This document shows positions 58,444 through 64,000 of a stretch of DNA of 64,000 bases, piece by piece (the stretch's first letter is position 1; every line of letters begins with the position of its first letter). The position numbers and the translations under genes are program-made. The stretch covers positions 279,325,524 through 279,389,523 of the forward strand of contig NC_080540.1 of assembly GCF_028640845.1 (NCBI RefSeq), given 5' to 3'. The notes beneath the pieces are model-generated. The model did not search any database. It saw only the letters and a program-made list of their open reading frames with translations, and was not told the DNA's origin. The stretch comes from Ahaetulla prasina (lineage: Eukaryota > Chordata > Lepidosauria > Squamata > Colubridae).

Positions 58444-61400
58444 TCACATTTTTATACCGCCCTATCTCCCGAAGGACTCAGGGCAGTTTACAGCCCGATA
58501 AAAATACAAAATAATACAAGATAAAACACTAAATTAAAAAACTTATTTAAATAGGCCGAAATTTAAAATTACAATTAAAATGATAAAAACCCCATTAAAA
58601 TTAAATTTAAAATTAAAATTCTAGTCCAGTCCTGCACAGATAAATAGATGTGTTTTAAGCTCGCGGTGGAAGGTTCGAAGGTCAGGAAGTTGGCGGAGTC
58701 CTGGGGGAAGTTCATTCCAGAGGGTGGGAGCCCCCATCATAGTGTCTTGACTAATGGATGGAGGCATGTTAGCTTTCCAATTTAGAACCAATATTTCCAA
58801 ATACATTGGGGGAGAGATTCTTTTCATTTCTTTTGTTTGATTTACCTACAAACCAGTCTTTTTTTTACTGATAATGGTACCTCCTGAATTCTTATTAGAT
58901 TTTTAATTGACCTTTACACTTTGTATTGATTAATTTGAATATCATTTTCCTATTTGTTGTGTTACTGAAAAGCTGCATCAATTCTGTTTGAAAAAAGATA
59001 AAAATAAAAGGTATTTGAATGAAATCAAGGTCCAGAATATCTGAATCATTACGTACATTCTGAAGAAGCTGTTCAAACCAATCATATCCTGTATCTCTAC
59101 AAGCTGCAACCTATGAAAAAGAAGTGTAAAATTTATTTGTGAATAAATTTATACATTTTGAGTTCACATATTAATACACACAGAGAATATCTATAAAATA
59201 TATCGATTTCTCAGAAAGCTGTTCATAATCTATCAAAACCACCAAATTAGGGGAGAGAACCTGAAATTTTGAACATAGAATGCTAAAGTAATACATAGTA
59301 GAACAAATATTTTTCGCACCCCCAGAAGCTTGGTATATGCACATATCAATACTATTTTCATAACACTATTTTAATTGACATTTAACAGATTAAATCTCTT
59401 TTGAAGCATTTGTACATCTTCAACTTTCATACAAAAAAAGTTAATTGTTTATTCCTAGGAGTCCAAGTAAAATGGATTGTTTTCAAGAATCCTTAAATTA
59501 GGGTCTTAGCTGAACTTGATAGCATTATATAATGCAATTAATGTTATGCTATTCCAATTTTTCTCACTAATTTTTAAAATCCAAATACTATGCTACAAGT
59601 TTTATAAACCTAAAACTATTGAGAAACTTAAGTTCTACGTCATATTAATCTAGCCAATAAAAACAAATCCCTTTAAAATATGTTGATAAGTGTCTAAAAG
59701 CGGAAGTCATTAGCCACAAAGATTGGATACACATATTGTGCTAAATCGTGGTCCAACTATAATTTGTTAGGCAACACAGCATATAACACAACGTCTTTGA
59801 CATAGTGGCTGGGATCAGACACTACCCAAACACAAAATCCAACAAAGCACAGTGTAAAACAACAGTACATAATGCATAGTTCTCCAGATGTTGGCAGACT
59901 GTCCTTTTTATCATACTTTGCCCTTTGCCAGCTAATTAGAACTAATGAGAGGTACAATTCAATAAAATCTCTACCCTTCTTTTATCAAATAGCCAACCTT
60001 TACTTAGCACATGTGGCAATAAACCAATTTTTTCAGAATTTTCAAAACCCAACCAGAAAAATGAAATATTTGGACTACATGTAGCCCTTGCCCTATAATC
60101 ATTCATTCAGCAACCATTTGAAGTTATGATAGCGCTGAATTAATGATGAGTACAGCTGGTCCTTGGAGTTCCAGCTAACCCAACACTCCTGCAGTCATGT
60201 GATTCTGAAGTTGATCATCACTATTTGCAATCTTCCCTGCCAGCTTCCCTAGAAAGTCAATGGGGAAGCCAGAAGGGAAGGTTACAAATTGCTGGGGCAC
60301 ACATTCTCCCCCAACCCCTCTATGCTCATGCTGCATTGGCCACTTGTACACTCCTAGGTAGCCTCCTTGATCCTCACTATGCTTCCCTCACACCCTCCCT
60401 GACTCACATCCCCATGTAAATTTTCTGACCTGTAAGACATTTCTCATGAACCTCCTCATATCCTCAGTGATCTGCATGGAGCTTGTTTCATACTTCCTTG
60501 CTGATCCTCTCTCACACACTCCAACACCCCAACACACACTGCACTTCTTATGTCTCCCCCACACCTGCATGGTGATTCTTGCACTCCCCCTCCTTCTCTC
60601 CCATGTGGTGCCCCTTGAATCCCTTAACATTCTCCAACCTGTACCATGCCTCTAGCACATCCCCTAGCAATCTCCCCAAGCCAACTCACAACCTTCCCAT
60701 ACCTCTCACGCGTCTTCCCTGTCCCACTTCTGCACTCCTTTGTTCCTTCCTTGATCTAATAGCAGCCATTTACCTGCCTGCGGGTCTGGGACTTGTAAAT
60801 TCCTGCCAGCTTCCTCTGTGACTTTGGTTGTGCCAGCAGGAAGCTACTCCATCTAACAACTGTGGGATTCAGTTAAAAATGACAATTGGGACTGTAGGAA
60901 TTTTTGTAGCTAAGCAATGCTGTCACACTTTATAACTGCATTGTGTCCACTCCCAATTGCTGTTGAAACTCACAGACCCCCTGTATTGCATTGTTTAAGT
61001 GACACCAATAAAGAACACTTGTGAACACAGTTAGACATAAGTGTTTACTGCAACTGAAATAGTCCCATTCATACCACATCTGTGATGTTCAGGATTTTTC
61101 TGGTCATAGCTTCTTTGTCATTATGTGGGGTTGGAGTGAACCATAATTTCTGGAATGTCTCATTTACCAATTTCTGTAAATAAATATATATATATATATA
61201 TTAAGAAAATTAACTTGTTAAACCTTAAAGAGAAGAAAGTATAAATTTCAATAAGCAGCATTATTACTACTACTAGTCAGGCTATAATAACATTGCTCAC
61301 AAGAGCTCGGTTCAATTTAATGTGAATGTAAGAAGTCAAGAAAAATCAAAGCAAGCTATAACAGAAGCAATTCATGTTGCATTTTCATATACCTTAATGC

Positions 61401-62158
61401 CTTCTTCATCATTAACTCTGCGAATCATTTTCACACACATTTCTGTAATTTTGGGAAAGGTTGGTTGTTCAATGCAGATATCTCTAAGAATCTTTATTAC
61501 TCTTTTTCTGACACTAATACCAGTATCCTAAGGAAGAGAAAAGAAGACATACATATAGTTTCTATAATTTACAACATTGCATATTATTAACTAAAAAATA
61601 AAAATAAAAAACAGATATAAAAACTTTAATAGCAACCAATATGAGACTTGCATTATGGTAATATAGTGCATTTATTTTTTTAAAGTTTATGCAAACGACA
61701 AAGTTCACCTAATTTACCATAATAAAATCCAAGAACTTTGAATTAACAAAAACTGTAACTGTGTTTCAAATTTCAGTCTATAAATGCTTATAAATAACAG
61801 AGCAAAATGTAAAACTATTCATACCAGTATTCGCTCAATCAGCATGTCATAATACTGTTCGGCAAGCTGTGGTCGACAAAGCACAAACCGGCCCAGTAAC
61901 TCCACAGCTGCTTCTCGCACACTCGTGGAATTATCCATTAACCGTCCATGAACACCTCGCTGCATATCCAACTATAAACAACAAGCAAAATATAAATGCA
62001 CATAAATAAAACCAGGAGAAATGTATGGTTAGATATAGTCTCTCTCGCTCTGTTCTTACCCTGGCTAGAATGCTGGGGTCTACAGCAACTACTTCAGACA
62101 AACACTTCATGGCTTTTGTTCGAACAGCTATTGCATTTTCACCAAGCACACGCAAAAT
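35102..62158 (-). CDS. NIPBL: NIPBL, 3' part of the gene (C-terminal third), 20 distinct exons
   Basis: NIPBL (Nipped-B/Scc2, delangin) loads the cohesin ring on DNA and stimulates its ATPase with MAU2; dosage loss causes Cornelia de Lange syndrome in human (established knowledge). The exons joined here give 3102 nt in perfect phase, 1033 residues plus stop, against about 2800 residues for the vertebrate protein. They encode the HEAT-repeat C-terminal region (for example MQRGVHGRLMDNSTSVREAA, LVVPLMEHPSETFLA), then an acidic Ser/Glu tract and the basic tail. Sequence agreement with the human protein as I know it is very high. Two exons (n-12, n-13) are present twice in tandem; the 1033-residue count uses one copy. 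Confidence 0.97.
35546..35624. mobile_element. Tiny piggyBac-like MITE, 79 bp, TTAA-flanked
   Basis: Left TCCCTTGACGCCGG and right GCGCCAAGGGG are inverted copies; both sides are TTAA (35542-35545 and 35625-35628), the piggyBac target. GC-rich in an AT-rich intron. No coding capacity. Confidence 0.6.
35903..35908 (-). terminator. NIPBL: Poly(A) signal for the short NIPBL isoform
   Basis: AATAAA on the - strand 34 bases after the alternative stop codon at 35942-35944. Confidence 0.6.
35942..36172 (-). CDS. NIPBL: NIPBL exon n-1, long form reading into the intron (short isoform end)
   Basis: If the donor at 35986 is not used, the frame continues as VRRRRSQRISQRIT and stops at 35942. This matches the alternative C-terminus of human NIPBL isoform B as I remember it, so both ends appear conserved. 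Confidence 0.85.
   Translation of the reverse strand, partial: FKLLMEHLDPDEEEEDGEVSASTNARNKAITSLLGGGSPRNNAAETEEDESDGEDRGGGTSGVRRRRSQRISQRIT
35987..36172 (-). CDS. NIPBL: NIPBL exon n-1, spliced form
   Basis: 186 nt, phase 0 to 0. Acceptor CATTTTTTAG, donor GGG|GTGAGG. Encodes FKLLMEHLDPDEEEEDGEVS and ends GEDRGGGTSG. Confidence 0.96.
37234..37441 (-). mobile_element. tRNA-derived SINE (family B), complete
   Basis: Reverse complement of the family split at 19791-21080: ATATACCACTTCACAATG, CTAAGTGGTTTACAGAG and a GCACCACCATGGCTCCTG end. Confidence 0.85.
37442..37680 (-). repeat. Fragment of CAGGTAGTCC TIR family
   Basis: AAGTAGTCCCTGACTTACAACC followed by the family interior in reverse. Runs up to 12 bp from the donor of exon n-2. 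Confidence 0.6.
37692..37866 (-). CDS. NIPBL: NIPBL exon n-2
   Basis: 175 nt, phase 2 to 0. Acceptor TTTATTAG, donor GAT|GTAAGT. Encodes KIQKYSPSESAKVYDKAINR and ends KRNIVKQYLD. A nearer acceptor (AATTCAG) was excluded by phase. Confidence 0.96.
38092..38384 (-). CDS. NIPBL: NIPBL exon n-3 (acidic Ser/Glu tract)
   Basis: 293 nt, phase 0 to 2. Acceptor TTCTTTTCAG, donor GATAC|GTAAGG. Encodes SMVKYKKEKKPSSDEE, an SES/SDSE tract, then ENDINAVMKCLPDNSAPLIE and ends LKNLCGFSD. Confidence 0.97.
39004..39050. repeat. (TG)n microsatellite
   Basis: Perfect dinucleotide run of about 23 units in a NIPBL intron. Confidence 0.97.
39160..39306 (+). mobile_element. Old LINE 3'-end fragment (L2-like)
   Basis: GCTGCCCAGAGTCA, GGGTGTCATAAAAATC and AAATAAATAG at the end resemble the L2 3' tail. 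Very decayed. Confidence 0.45.
39913..40059 (-). CDS. NIPBL: NIPBL exon n-4
   Basis: 147 nt, phase 0 to 0. Acceptor ATTTTAACAG, donor GAG|GTCAGT. Encodes KTEVNMLLYIADNLACFPYQ and ends GSNLLQSFKE. Confidence 0.96.
40396..40870 (-). repeat. Possible degenerate LTR or other insert
   Basis: TGTTACCCCCTTAAGG at the left, an AATAAAG string on the - strand near 40455, and a CT-rich interior recall the LTR family at 19955, but the right end and a target duplication are not visible. Confidence 0.3.
41150..41545. mobile_element. TIR element, CAGGTAGTCC family
   Basis: ATAGGTAGTCCTCGTCTTAC at the left and CATAAGTTGAGGACTGTC at the right, interior with GATCATGTGACCATGG. Ends are decayed. Confidence 0.68.
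41891..42282 (+). mobile_element. 5'-truncated L1-type insertion with poly(A) and 14-bp TSD
   Basis: Ends in AATAAAACTTTTTTATG and a 12-A tail. Flanked by perfect copies of AGAAATCCAATGGT (41877-41890 and 42283-42296), the hallmark of L1-type target-primed insertion. Holds a long purine-only stretch rich in GGGAGGGAG and GAGGAAG (about 42000-42180). Antisense to NIPBL, about 85 bp from the exon n-5 donor. Confidence 0.88.
42380..42580 (-). CDS. NIPBL: NIPBL exon n-5
   Basis: 201 nt, phase 0 to 0. Acceptor TCAATTTCAG, donor GCT|GTAAGT. Encodes MKAVAGMKMSYQVQQAINTC and ends LISLLNLFDDTA. Confidence 0.97.
43330..43437 (-). CDS. NIPBL: NIPBL exon n-6
   Basis: 108 nt, phase 0 to 0. Acceptor TTTTTTTGCAG, donor CAT|GTATGT. 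Encodes CVPYLIAMGTDPEPSMRNKA and ends KKYAGFIH. Confidence 0.96.
44584..44774 (-). CDS. NIPBL: NIPBL exon n-7
   Basis: 191 nt, phase 1 to 0. Acceptor TTTTTGTAG, donor CAG|GTATAT. Encodes KKVAKQEDLKEMGDISSGMS and ends NQGLIHPVQ. Confidence 0.96.
44838..44880 (+). mobile_element. SINE family C tail fragment
   Basis: GAGTTGGGAATGACTAGC, ATATGTGCGAGGGGAACC and CTTTAC only: the last 45 bp of the SINE seen in full at 27440. Confidence 0.75.
44890..48020. other. NIPBL: NIPBL intron, mostly unassigned AT-rich sequence
   Basis: About 3.1 kb with no exon and no open frame of interest. A string at about 46130-46205 (ATGAAACGTCTGCAAGAAAA) looks like an old dispersed repeat that I cannot classify. A short LINE-like 3' end with GGAT repeats lies at about 47640-47730. 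Confidence 0.5.
48028..48143 (+). mobile_element. SINE family C, 3' half
   Basis: GACGTCTTCGGACATCGCTG, GAAACGGAGATGAGCACC and the (CCTTTA)n tail, 5'-truncated copy of the family at 27440. Confidence 0.82.
48822..48995 (-). CDS. NIPBL: NIPBL exon n-8
   Basis: 174 nt, phase 1 to 1. Acceptor TATTTTCCTCAG, donor GAAT|GTGAGT. Encodes FAFIQHPGLMFEQEVKTLYN and ends TRMQQADRE; the split last codon completes Trp with the next exon. Confidence 0.96.
49795..50840 (-). mobile_element. Old L2 reverse-transcriptase remnant, split by a hAT element
   Basis: On the - strand a degenerate RT core reads ILFKIYMKLLEKF then YQYIDDTQLY, recognisable next to the young copy at 3308-4282 ([20 protein letters not shown]). 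The right part (50546-50840) continues the same alignment (GTTGATAACATAAAATGC against GTCGATGGTATCAAAAGC). Split by the insertion at 50079-50537. It may extend further right in decayed form. Confidence 0.7.
50079..50537. mobile_element. hAT-type element, 459 bp, perfect TSD
   Basis: Left TCGTGATGGTGAACC, right inverted GTTAGCCATCATTG, TSD GTCTAGAA on both sides (50071-50078 and 50538-50545), an exact nTCTAGAn target. GC-rich interior with GGCACGTGAG and repeated GAAACAGGCTGTTT. Confidence 0.87.
50841..52245. other. NIPBL: NIPBL intron, unassigned
   Basis: Probably includes further decayed L2 sequence up to about 51700. I see no exon. Confidence 0.45.
52246..52336 (-). CDS. NIPBL: NIPBL exon n-9
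   Basis: 91 nt, phase 0 to 1. Acceptor TTTAAATAG, donor CTAG|GTAAGA. Encodes VNIKDKVLELLMYFTKHSDE and ends KAIIGL. Confidence 0.96.
52476..52630 (-). CDS. NIPBL: NIPBL exon n-10
   Basis: 155 nt, phase 1 to 0. Acceptor TTGTTATTTAG, donor AAG|GTAATA. Encodes ALSKLKNQHQEDPNS and LRSLFTVGALCRHFDFDQED. Confidence 0.96.
52725..52818 (-). CDS. NIPBL: NIPBL exon n-11
   Basis: 94 nt, phase 0 to 1. Acceptor GTTTCTAG, donor TATG|GTAAGC. Encodes VVQHCVSCLGAVVNKVTQNF then KFVWACFNRYY. Confidence 0.97.
52993..53035. repeat. Perfect hairpin, 19-bp arms, 5-nt loop, at duplication breakpoint
   Basis: AATATTGTTTTAAGTAAAA (52993-53011), loop TATTG, then the exact reverse complement (53017-53035). The duplicated block starts at the loop. 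Confidence 0.95.
53199..53339 (-). CDS. NIPBL: NIPBL exon n-12, copy in unit 1
   Basis: 141 nt, phase 0 to 0. Acceptor TTTTCTATAG, donor ACA|GTAAGG. Encodes NQNDFMVICNVAKILELVVP and ends LIIKYGMT. Confidence 0.95.
53640..53835 (-). mobile_element. CR1 3' fragment inside unit 1
   Basis: CATAGAAACACAAAGTTGG, AAGTCCAACCCTTGCTCAG and TCCAGTTTCCACATTTCC resemble an antisense CR1 3' region. Its copy in unit 2 is at about 54965-55159. Confidence 0.6.
54097..54233 (-). CDS. NIPBL: NIPBL exon n-13, copy in unit 1
   Basis: 137 nt, phase 1 to 0. Acceptor CTTTTCCAG, donor AGT|GTAAGT. Encodes SDNKGVNSSRLVACITTLFL and ends MQPYLTTKCS. Confidence 0.95.
54524..54664 (-). CDS. NIPBL: NIPBL exon n-12, copy in unit 2
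   Basis: 141 nt, identical to 53199-53339, splice sites intact. Confidence 0.9.
55421..55557 (-). CDS. NIPBL: NIPBL exon n-13, copy in unit 2
   Basis: 137 nt, identical to 54097-54233, splice sites intact. This copy is the first reached from the upstream exon (n-14). Confidence 0.9.
55661..56700. other. NIPBL: NIPBL intron, unassigned
   Basis: AT-rich, no exon or clear repeat apart from a short AAAT run near 55905. Confidence 0.6.
56701..56925 (+). mobile_element. tRNA-derived SINE (family A)
   Basis: AGCCAGTTTGGTTTAGTGGT (A-box region), GTGAGTTCAAGTCCTGCC (B box), body CCAACTGGGTGACTTTG and an AATAATAAATAAAAT tail. Confidence 0.87.
57365..57455. repeat. Pyrimidine tract (CCCTT)n
   Basis: C10 run followed by CCCTTCCCTTCC repeats. 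Confidence 0.95.
57803..57911 (-). CDS. NIPBL: NIPBL exon n-14
   Basis: 109 nt, phase 0 to 1. Acceptor TATTTTATAG, donor GCAG|GTAAAG. Encodes LLKSEEDASYKPVKKACTQL and ends ILKYEESLA. Confidence 0.96.
58379..58736 (-). mobile_element. 5'-truncated L2 3' end
   Basis: (TTTA)n run 58379-58442, then the same 3' motif as 2350-2440 (TTTATACCGCCC, CCCGAAGGACTCAGGGC). On the - strand a short frame reads [20 protein letters not shown], the end of L2 ORF2. Confidence 0.9.
59057..59110 (-). CDS. NIPBL: NIPBL exon n-15 (54 nt)
   Basis: Phase 0 to 0. Acceptor TTTTTCATAG, donor AAT|GTACGT. Encodes VAACRDTGYDWFEQLLQN. Confidence 0.95.
60090..60260. repeat. Fragment of CAGGTAGTCC TIR family
   Basis: CATTTGAAGTTATGATAGCG, CTGGTCCTTGGAGTTCC and GTCATGTGATTCTG match the family interior; ends lost. 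Confidence 0.45.
61075..61173 (-). CDS. NIPBL: NIPBL exon n-16
   Basis: 99 nt, phase 0 to 0. Acceptor TATTTACAG, donor GTG|GTATGA. Encodes KLVNETFQKLWFTPTPHNDK and ends ILNITDV. Confidence 0.96.
61393..61527 (-). CDS. NIPBL: NIPBL exon n-17
   Basis: 135 nt, phase 0 to 0. Acceptor TCTTCCTTAG, donor AAG|GTATAT. Encodes DTGISVRKRVIKILRDICIE and ends RRVNDEEGIK. Confidence 0.97.
61825..61971 (-). CDS. NIPBL: NIPBL exon n-18
   Basis: 147 nt, phase 0 to 0. Acceptor TGTTTATAG, donor CTG|GTATGA. Encodes LDMQRGVHGRLMDNSTSVRE and ends YYDMLIERIL. Confidence 0.97.
62060..62158 (-). CDS. NIPBL: NIPBL exon n-19 (first exon in window)
   Basis: 99 nt, phase 0 to 0. Acceptor TTTTAACAG, donor AGG|GTAAGA. 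Encodes ILRVLGENAIAVRTKAMKCL and ends VDPSILAR. Further upstream exons lie beyond the window. Confidence 0.96.
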
Positions 62159-62454
62159 CTGTTAAAAGAAAATAGCATTTGTTAATCACTGTTTATTACT
62201 TTCTGAAAACAAAAATGCAGTGGAAACATTACACAAGATTAAAGCAAAATGAAAAGTAGCTATTTAGTAATTTGTCATAATCTTGCAAAGAGAATTATAA
62301 CAATAGTTTGACATCAATACCTAGCAAAATCTTTGAAAAGCTAATCAAGGGGTGGGCTTGTGAACCCTTAGTTTCTAACAGTTTATCAGAACCTAGTTTT
62401 GATTTGTTCAAAATAGGTGCCAGACAAATTCTATTGTTTTCTTGTAAAGGGCTG

Positions 62455-63420
62455 ACATTTCTTTGACAATGTGACTAGATTAGTAGCCCAAGGAGATATT
62501 GTGGATGTAGTGTACTTAAAGTTTAGTAAGGTATTTGATGTTAGACCATAGACTCCTTAAAAATGTGAGATGGATGATCCCACTATCAGATAGTTTCATA
62601 TTTGACTGAACAACCATAGCCAACACATGATCCTTAATGGGTCCATGTCCAGATAGAGGGAGGAATGCAGTTGAATATCACAGCATTTAATCTTCAGCCT
62701 TGTATTCTTTATTCTTCATAAATGTCTTAGTTAAGGGAATAGAAAAGCTGTTCATAAAAATCTAAAGAAGATACAGTCTGACGTGAGGGGACTGTTAACA
62801 CCCCAGAAGAGAGGATCAAGATTCAAATTTTTCCACTTCTATTTAACAACCACATGAGGTTGCTGGGTAAGATCATCCATTGGCATGATATAAGTAACAT
62901 CAATATAAAGGAAGATGCATATTATGCTTCTCTACCCTGGCCAATGAAGTGATACTTCAAAAAAAAATTTCGCAGCTTCTGGAAGCTGCAGGAGTCCTGC
63001 TGGGAAAGAACAGATTTAGACTTAACCATATTAAGACTGAATGCTGTGGGTCTTAGCCACTCCCCCCCCCCCCAATGTGGTGATCCTCCATCATTAAATC
63101 TAGATATAGTATCATTCCCTCAGACAGACAACATACACAATTTGAGAGATCCTGGCATTTGCTTTTTAGCAGATGGCAGCTGCACCAGAAAGGCCTTTGT
63201 ACAAATCCATCTGATCTGCCAACTGCACATGTTTTTAAAATGTCCAGGTGCAATTCAAGGGTCTGTACTCTGTTTACCACTTACAAAGTCCTACATGGTA
63301 CAGGATTATTTACAGAACTACTGGGCTTTAATTTATCTTTACCTGTCCCATAAGATCCAATAGGGTTGACATGCTTTGAGTCTTTTCTATGAAGCAATAC
63401 CACATGATGGGATGTAGAAT
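62455..63420 (+). mobile_element. Old LINE remnants (CR1-like then L2-like)
   Basis: At 62490-62535 a degenerate RT motif reads DVVYLKFSKVFDV, as in CR1. From about 62980 (AAGACTGAATGCTG) to 63300 (TTTACCACTTACAAAGTCC then TACATGGTACAGGA) it follows the L2 C-terminal region seen at 2756-3307. Many stops. Confidence 0.6.
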
Positions 63421-63446
63421 GCATGTTTTCTTGTTATGGGACCTGC

Positions 63447-63679
63447 CAGCAGTGAAATCCACTTACCTTTGCTACAGGTTGGGGTGTGCTCCCGCGCGGG
63501 AGCACATGTGCGCTATGCATGGAAGCACTTCTTCTGCGCATGCGCAGAACATTCTGCACATGCACAGATGGTTAAAAAAGTGATGTAATGACATTCCGGC
63601 AGGTGGGCAGAACCTCCCACTTCAGGTGCTATCAATTTGGCAAGCTGGATAGAACGGGGGGGGGGGTGATTCACCACTG
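63447..63679. mobile_element. hAT-type element, 233 bp, perfect TSD
   Basis: CAGCAGTGAAATCC at the left, inverted GTGATTCACCACTG at the right, TSD GGACCTGC on both sides (63439-63446, 63680-63687). Interior has CTCCCGCGCGGGAG and TGCGCATGCGCA palindromes. Confidence 0.85.
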
Positions 63680-63803
63680 GGACCTGCCCTATGGAACAGC
63701 ACTCTCAGGATACAATGGGTTGTAATCCTGATGGTCTTTTACTAGACTTTGAAAATATGACTTTTACTCTGAGCATTGGAGAAAGTTGTTATATTCTCTA
63801 AAG

Positions 63804-64000
63804 CAGGGGTCCCCAATCCTTGGCCTGTGGTAGGCTGCAGCCCATTTAAAACTGGGCCGCACAAATAATGGGGAAGCACACAAAGCTGCATTTCTGCAAG
63901 CAGTGCGTGTGAAGGTGAAAGCATCCTCTCTTCCTCCCCCCCACCCCCGATTCAGTTTTTTTGTTCACTTATTCTTAATTCATTTCACAAAATCTCAATC
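63804..64000. mobile_element. hAT-type element, left part, cut by window end
   Basis: CAGGGGTCCCCAATCCTTGG start preceded by CTCTAAAG, a typical nTCTAnAn target. The right end lies outside the window. Confidence 0.65.

Overview
The window is from a vertebrate nuclear genome, and the repeats point to a squamate reptile, probably a snake. The evidence is multi-exon genes with GT-AG introns, an almost full-length L2-type LINE with an (ATTT)n tail, CR1 3' ends, three different tRNA-derived SINE families, and many short hAT-type elements with 8-bp target-site duplications. I read the exons by hand, requiring splice sites and matching reading-frame phase across every junction. Species and database matches could not be checked.

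Left part (about 297-28600, + strand): the 3' third of CPLANE1 (C5orf42, Joubert-syndrome ciliary gene). I find 22 coding exons whose phases chain without a break from 297 to the stop at 28176-28178 (3480 nt, 1159 residues). The introns hold a 4.6-kb L2 LINE (about 2350-6965), a 19-unit 31-bp minisatellite (9521-10109), several MITEs, two related LTRs and a three-layer nested insertion (19791-21080).

Middle (about 28600-34800): intergenic DNA between two genes that converge tail to tail, as CPLANE1 and NIPBL do in human. It holds a CR1 3' end, a TIR element and a hAT MITE, and no gene that I can support.

Right part (about 34800-62158, - strand): the 3' part of NIPBL, the cohesin loader. Twenty distinct coding exons (3102 nt, 1033 residues plus stop) cover the C-terminal HEAT-repeat region. 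The penultimate exon supports two alternative C-termini. A 1.3-kb block carrying two exons is present twice in tandem (53012-54336 and 54337-55660), with only two differences seen. Joining both copies in one mRNA would shift the frame to a stop within seven codons. The block is therefore either an assembly duplicate, a heterozygous or recent duplication dealt with by splicing, or a damaging allele. A perfect 19-bp-arm hairpin lies exactly at one breakpoint.

The two genes are not known to act in one pathway. CPLANE1 belongs to the ciliogenesis and planar polarity effector complex, and NIPBL loads cohesin on chromatin. They share only conserved neighbourhood. The most interesting signals are the NIPBL exon duplication with its hairpin, the paired CPLANE1 exons at 10269 and 11063, a probable GC-AG intron at 2227, and the nested transposons.
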